The translations under genes were made by a program, and so were the position numbers. Under the pieces are notes generated by a model. It did no database searches. It had not been told where the DNA came from and was given only the letters and a program-made list of their open reading frames with translations. A stretch of 18,819 bases of DNA from Tritrichomonas foetus (Eukaryota; Parabasalia; Tritrichomonadida; Tritrichomonadidae). Shown here piece after piece: positions 15,822-18,819 of the stretch (within the stretch, counting starts at the first letter, position 1; the number at the start of each line of letters is the position of its first letter). The DNA is taken from NCBI GenBank assembly GCA_001839685.1, contig MLAK01000875.1:1-18819 (forward strand), written 5' to 3'.

Positions 15822-16121
15822 CTGTTAAAAATGAAGTAAAAAATAAATGACCAGATTTACATAGAAATATTTTTATCGGTAAATTTTGATTTATTCTAAC
15901 ATTTATCTTTTCAAAAATATTGAATATGCTATCAATTTTTCGGAATGTGTCGACTCACTTTTTGGGTGGCTATTAAGGGAAACTCTCAAAAAGCTCGAAA
16001 AAGTTTGAATAAGCCTCACTTTTTATTATCTTATCATAAAATTTTAAATACCTTCTCCCAGTTTCTAAAGATGTATGAAAAAAAAAAAATTATAATATAA
16101 AAATTGAATGAAAGTAATTAC
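15822..16121. other. Putative intron or plain intergenic region
   Basis: These 300 nt lie between the CaaX frame and the open stretch at 16122-16246. Stops occur in all minus frames. Composition is AT-rich, with A12 near 16080. On the minus strand it begins GTAATT and ends TTTTTAACAG. No other feature is seen. Confidence 0.3.
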
Positions 16122-16246
16122 CTCTCCATATGTCCCTGCCTTTTTCCTCTCCATTTGTCTTCTGTGAAGTTGATTTGTAGAAGGTTCGATCCAATCAGGT
16201 GCTCCCGTAGGAGTTCCTCTTTTCTTTAGACTATGAGTTGACTATC
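16122..16246 (-). other. Possible upstream exon of the CaaX protein gene
   Basis: On the minus strand this stretch is open, relatively GC-richer than its surroundings, and protein-like (GTPTGAPDWIEPSTNQLHRR ... AGTYGE). It ends at GAGAG|GTAATT, a possible 5' splice site. Joining it to TTTTTAACAG|ATG at 15821 would remove exactly 300 nt and keep the frame (phase 0). The intron ends do not match the strict trichomonad GTATGT / ACTAACACACAG consensus, and the frame has no early ATG (first is at 16154). A small separate frame with a CKYCG pair (about 16250-16320, minus) lies just beyond. Confidence 0.25.
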
Positions 16247-16803
16247 ATAAGGGAATTCCCCACAATATTTGCATGAATGAGAAATCTGAAATAGCATTAT
16301 TTTAAGGGACATGACTCTCATGGTTTGAAAAGGAAATGGTTATATTTATTAATCAATAAAATCAATCTGTTAATCAAAGAAATGTAATAATCAAGGTTAT
16401 GCATTAGTTAAAGAAATGCATTAGAAAAGGGAGAAAAAGAAAGAGAAGAGAAGAAAAAAAGCACGCAAAATCATAAGAATAAACAAAAATTGACAATTTT
16501 CTATTTTATTTATTTTAATACCTTATTGGTTACTATTCTTTTGGACTTTTTAATTGTTTTTTTGATTTTATTGCTGAAAGCATTAATTTTAATTAGTGAT
16601 TTACTTTAATTATTACATTTTTTTGATTAATAGATTGCTTTAATTAATGAATTGCTTTGATTAATAGATTGCTGTATGATTTAATTAGTTGCTGAATGAA
16701 TAGAAAATCATGGGCACAAGGATTTATAGGTAAATTAGCATTTTATATCACATGTTTTTTTTTTTAATCATTAAGAAAATATATGAGATGAAATATCCTT
16801 TGT
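16247..16803. other. Intergenic AT-rich region with minisatellite
   Basis: No gene is seen apart from a ~35-codon open stretch near 16250-16345 (minus) containing HSCKYCGEF, too short to call. A purine-rich stretch lies around 16420-16465, and a degenerate 17-nt tandem repeat at 16625-16695. The right end abuts the transposase pseudogene. Confidence 0.45.
16625..16695. repeat. Degenerate tandem repeat, ~17-nt unit, about 4 copies
   Basis: Successive units read GATTAATAGATTGCTTT (16625-16641), AATTAATGAATTGCTTT (16642-16658), GATTAATAGATTGCTGT (16659-16675), then a more diverged copy ending GTTGCTGA (16676-16695). Units 1 and 3 differ only at one position. Related TTGCTGAAAG and ATTAATT sequences to the left suggest older, decayed copies. 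Confidence 0.7.
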
Positions 16804-17553
16804 TTAATGCAGAAGAAATGGTTTGTGCATAAAAAGTGTGTTTGATGCACTTTGAATACATAATCGTGCTTTCATAGTTGGTCACTTATATCTTGTCCCA
16901 TGAATTCCAGCGATGTGTCTTTGTCTTGATAAAGTTCTTTCACAATTTGATTCGCTGTTCCCAATAGACGTGATCCGTTTGGCAAGGTGTGCAAACTGTT
17001 CCCATTTACTGTATCTCACAGCACTGTTCCACATTTCCGTTACAGAAGTGAATTCCTTTGCATATATGAATGGGATATCATCATCTGGCAAATAAATCCA
17101 TTTATGGATCATTTTTTGTACTTTTTCCACTTTTTCAATCTCAAGTGTTTGGGCTAAATCTATTGTTACTTTTTCTGCGCTAGAATACTTATCTTTTAGA
17201 ATTCTATCCAATAGATCGAAGATAGGCTTATCTTTAGTATCGGAATGTATTTTTCTGTAACTTATATCAGTTTTGGAAACAGAATCTTCATTCTATCTGG
17301 CATGACATGTACACCTACGGAGTTCTCCGAAATCAGTATGGCCTATTCTTGTGCATCGATAATGTGGATGTGTATCACCCACATAATCAATTGGAGTATA
17401 GGGTTGAGTGAAGACGTTCTTTACAACTCTCATTCGACAATTTTGACGAGATATTTTCTCTGAAAATTGTGAAGTTATAGAAATATGATCTATCCTAATC
17501 AAAAAGTAATCATGCTCATTCAAATACACATAAAAAGTGAAAGTATTCAAATC
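16804..17553 (-). pseudogene. hAT-family transposase remnant (C-terminal dimerisation region)
   Basis: One minus-strand frame runs from 17553 to 16804, interrupted by TAG at 17293-17295 and TGA at 16882-16884. The part at 16882-17211 carries the hAT dimerisation signature: a Trp-containing helix (WNSAVRYSKWEQFAHLAKR) followed by ITSIGNSESNCERTLSRQR and IAGIHGTRY. It corresponds to the usual W-x-x-L-A-x-x-I-L-S-I...S-x-x-x-E-R-x-F-S pattern, with a Leu for the Phe. Codons across and beyond both stops still look protein-like, so the stops are probably decay rather than real ends. The upstream two thirds of a normal hAT transposase (BED finger, most of the RNase H fold) are missing or beyond recognition. 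Protein-like but stop-ridden sequence continues to about 17750 in another frame. Terminal inverted repeats were not found. Confidence 0.75.
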
Positions 17554-18080
17554 TTATTCCCATCCAATTTTTATACTTAACCAGTGAAAAAGCTTAACTC
17601 TTCAGAATATTTTTCTGTTTTTGTGATAAAAAGTTTATCTTAAGCCCTACACAATTCATTTTCATTTCCTAACTCAAAATGGATTTTTTTTGAAAAAGTT
17701 GGAGTTTCACCTATAGAAAAAGTTCGATTATTCTTTTTTTTTTTGGTTGTTTTTGCTTTGATTTTTCATAGTTTATTTGGCTGTTACTTGCCACTTGTGT
17801 TTATCCCTGAGGAATTCTTATGAGAATTAGCTAGATAATCTATTCTATTCTATTAAAGATATACAACTTATAGCATACTTAGGAGGAGGGATTCTTAAGT
17901 TACAAAGATGCCTAATTTATTCTGATTTTTCTCAAAACTTGGGCATAATTTATGAAACCCTTGGGCAGAAGCGCGAACCCTAGAGACATACTTCTTCAAA
18001 TGCTTTCTTTGTCAAAATTATATCTTTATAAATGATACATGTAAATTATAATTCCATATCAATTTGGATAAAAAAATTGA

Positions 18081-18102
18081 TTTTCGTAACGCGGTACGAA
18101 AA
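18081..18102. repeat. Short perfect palindrome with GC-rich loop
   Basis: TTTTCGTA and TACGAAAA form an 8-bp perfect stem around ACGCGG. It holds the most CpG-rich patch in its neighbourhood. It may be a protein-binding site or a relic element end; no function can be assigned. Confidence 0.5.
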
Positions 18103-18246
18103 GTAAACTTTGTTTTTACTTCTTCCCATGTCAAAAAATAGTATGAAATAAATACTATTGAAGAATCGTCATTTTTTGTCATTTCATTCGAAAACAATTA
18201 ATTTCGCATCATTCGGAAAAAATAACCTTTTTTGACATATTTATTC

Positions 18247-18248
<2 letters not shown>

Positions 18249-18303
<55 letters not shown>
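18249..18303. repeat. Poly-T tract (55 T)
   Basis: An uninterrupted T-run, the longest homopolymer in the window. It lies about 180 nt upstream of the BspA-like start and downstream of nothing obvious. Its exact length is unlikely to be reliable. An apparent minus-strand frame across it is only a poly-lysine artefact. Confidence 0.9.
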
Positions 18304-18304
<1 letters not shown>

Positions 18305-18481
18305 GCCACTGCGAGCCTGATAATAATAAGAATAATAGTAAAAATATATATATAAGAAAAATCAAAACATCAAAACTTTTTTCCAAAAATATTCAAAAGC
18401 ATCAGTAATTTGGGCATATAATACATTGAATTTTTTTCCAAAACATTCTATGCATCAATTTGAATTAAATTTTAAGTTCAC

Positions 18482-18819
18482 ATGCTTTTTACTGTTTTCT
18501 TCATTTTTGTCCCACTGTCTACTTGTCTTTCATTTCAATGTAACAATCTCAAATATGAAATCACAAGCAATGAGACAGTGAAAGTGACAGGAAGTTTAGT
18601 CAATTCCATTCACAATCTCGATATTCCAAGTGTTGTTGAAAATGATGAGATAAATTATTATGTGACCGAAATTGATAGTTCTGCATTTTCTGGTTGTTCA
18701 GGATTTACAGGTTCATTAATAATTCCAGACAGTGTTACTTCAATTGGTTCCTCTGCATTTTATAGTTGTTCAGGATTTAATGAATCATTAATAATTGGAA
18801 ATAGTGTTACTTCAATTGG
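18482..18819 (+). CDS. BspA-like leucine-rich-repeat surface protein (partial, 5' part)
   Basis: This is the start of a gene cut by the window edge; 112 codons are visible. ATG 18482 opens a clear signal peptide (MLFTVFFIFVPLSTCLS), with likely cleavage before or near FQCNN. A short leader domain follows (to about residue 63), then 24-residue repeats of the BspA/TpLRR (LRR_5) type: SSAFSGCSGFTGSLIIPDSV then TSIG, and a second copy SSAFYSCSGFNESLIIGNSV then TSIG. Such proteins are abundant on trichomonad cell surfaces, where they are thought to bind host or bacterial surfaces. The two visible repeats are also alike at the DNA level, so the array probably grows by recombination. The start is supported by the secretion signal at the N-terminus. 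Whether the gene is intact cannot be judged. Confidence 0.85.
   Translation, partial: MLFTVFFIFVPLSTCLSFQCNNLKYEITSNETVKVTGSLVNSIHNLDIPSVVENDEINYYVTEIDSSAFSGCSGFTGSLIIPDSVTSIGSSAFYSCSGFNESLIIGNSVTSI

Larger units (their letters stand above)
17554..18481. other. Non-coding region between transposase remnant and BspA-like gene
   Basis: About 930 bp. The left part (to about 17750) has minus-strand fragments such as KKIHFELGNENELCRA and DKLFITKTEKYSEEL separated by stops and out of frame with the transposase, possibly older element debris. Further right are a small perfect palindrome (18081-18102), the sequence CTTGGGCA twice near 17940-17965, and the 55-T tract. The last ~180 nt form the promoter region of the BspA-like gene. 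Confidence 0.45.

Noticed and set aside
16183..16192. GGTTCGATCC on the plus strand, like a tRNA T-arm / B box
   Set aside because: The flanking 5-nt arms do not pair into a T-stem, and no acceptor, D or anticodon arm can be built around it.
18198..18386. Minus-strand frame with a long poly-lysine run
   Set aside because: It exists only because the T-tract is open as AAA codons; flanking residues have no coding character.
18478..18482. TCACA as initiator of the BspA-like gene
   Set aside because: It would place the transcript start 2 nt before the ATG, too close for a usable leader.
1..18819. CRISPR arrays, bacterial operons, Shine-Dalgarno sites
   Set aside because: The genes and promoter-like motifs are eukaryotic; no regularly spaced direct repeats with unique spacers were found.

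Overview
The window is very AT-rich eukaryotic DNA with long single-exon genes. It most resembles a parabasalid (trichomonad), probably of the Tritrichomonas type. The clues are an intronless pyruvate:ferredoxin oxidoreductase (PFO) with a short basic hydrogenosome-type leader, a BspA-like leucine-rich surface-protein gene, a LisH+RasGEF protein, compact 5' regions and a decayed hAT transposase. The species assignment is inference; the gene families are read directly from the sequence.

Layout. At 92-3778 (minus) is a complete PFO, the enzyme of anaerobic pyruvate oxidation in hydrogenosomes. At 4413-4775 (minus) is a small orphan frame. At 5110-6459 (minus, open to 6657) is a DUF4209/ERMARD-like protein with an R-x4-H-G motif, which lacks an ATG at its apparent 5' end and ends inside a minisatellite. 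At 7099-8538 (minus) is a PP2A B''-type regulatory subunit with two canonical EF-hands. A 1-kb non-coding stretch with a strong hairpin and a 48-A tract follows. At 9553-12525 (minus) is a plasma-membrane-type Ca2+-ATPase. Across a divergent intergenic region, 13339-15393 (plus) encodes a LisH+RasGEF protein. Convergent to it, 15597-15821 (minus) encodes a 74-residue charged protein ending in a polybasic CaaX box, with a possible upstream exon. From 16.5 kb the DNA becomes accessory: a 17-nt minisatellite, a hAT transposase pseudogene (16804-17553, minus) with two in-frame stops, and a 55-T tract. The window then enters the start of a BspA-like LRR gene at 18482 (plus), cut by the window edge.

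Functional links are loose, as is normal for this kind of genome. The Ca2+ pump and the EF-hand phosphatase subunit both concern calcium, and the RasGEF and the CaaX protein both concern small-GTPase or prenyl-anchored membrane signalling, but nothing shows co-regulation. The most unusual signals are homopolymer A-runs in coding strands, which put oligo-lysine inside the conserved PFO core and throughout the DUF4209 protein, and the small CaaX protein. I do not see a clearly novel multi-gene system.
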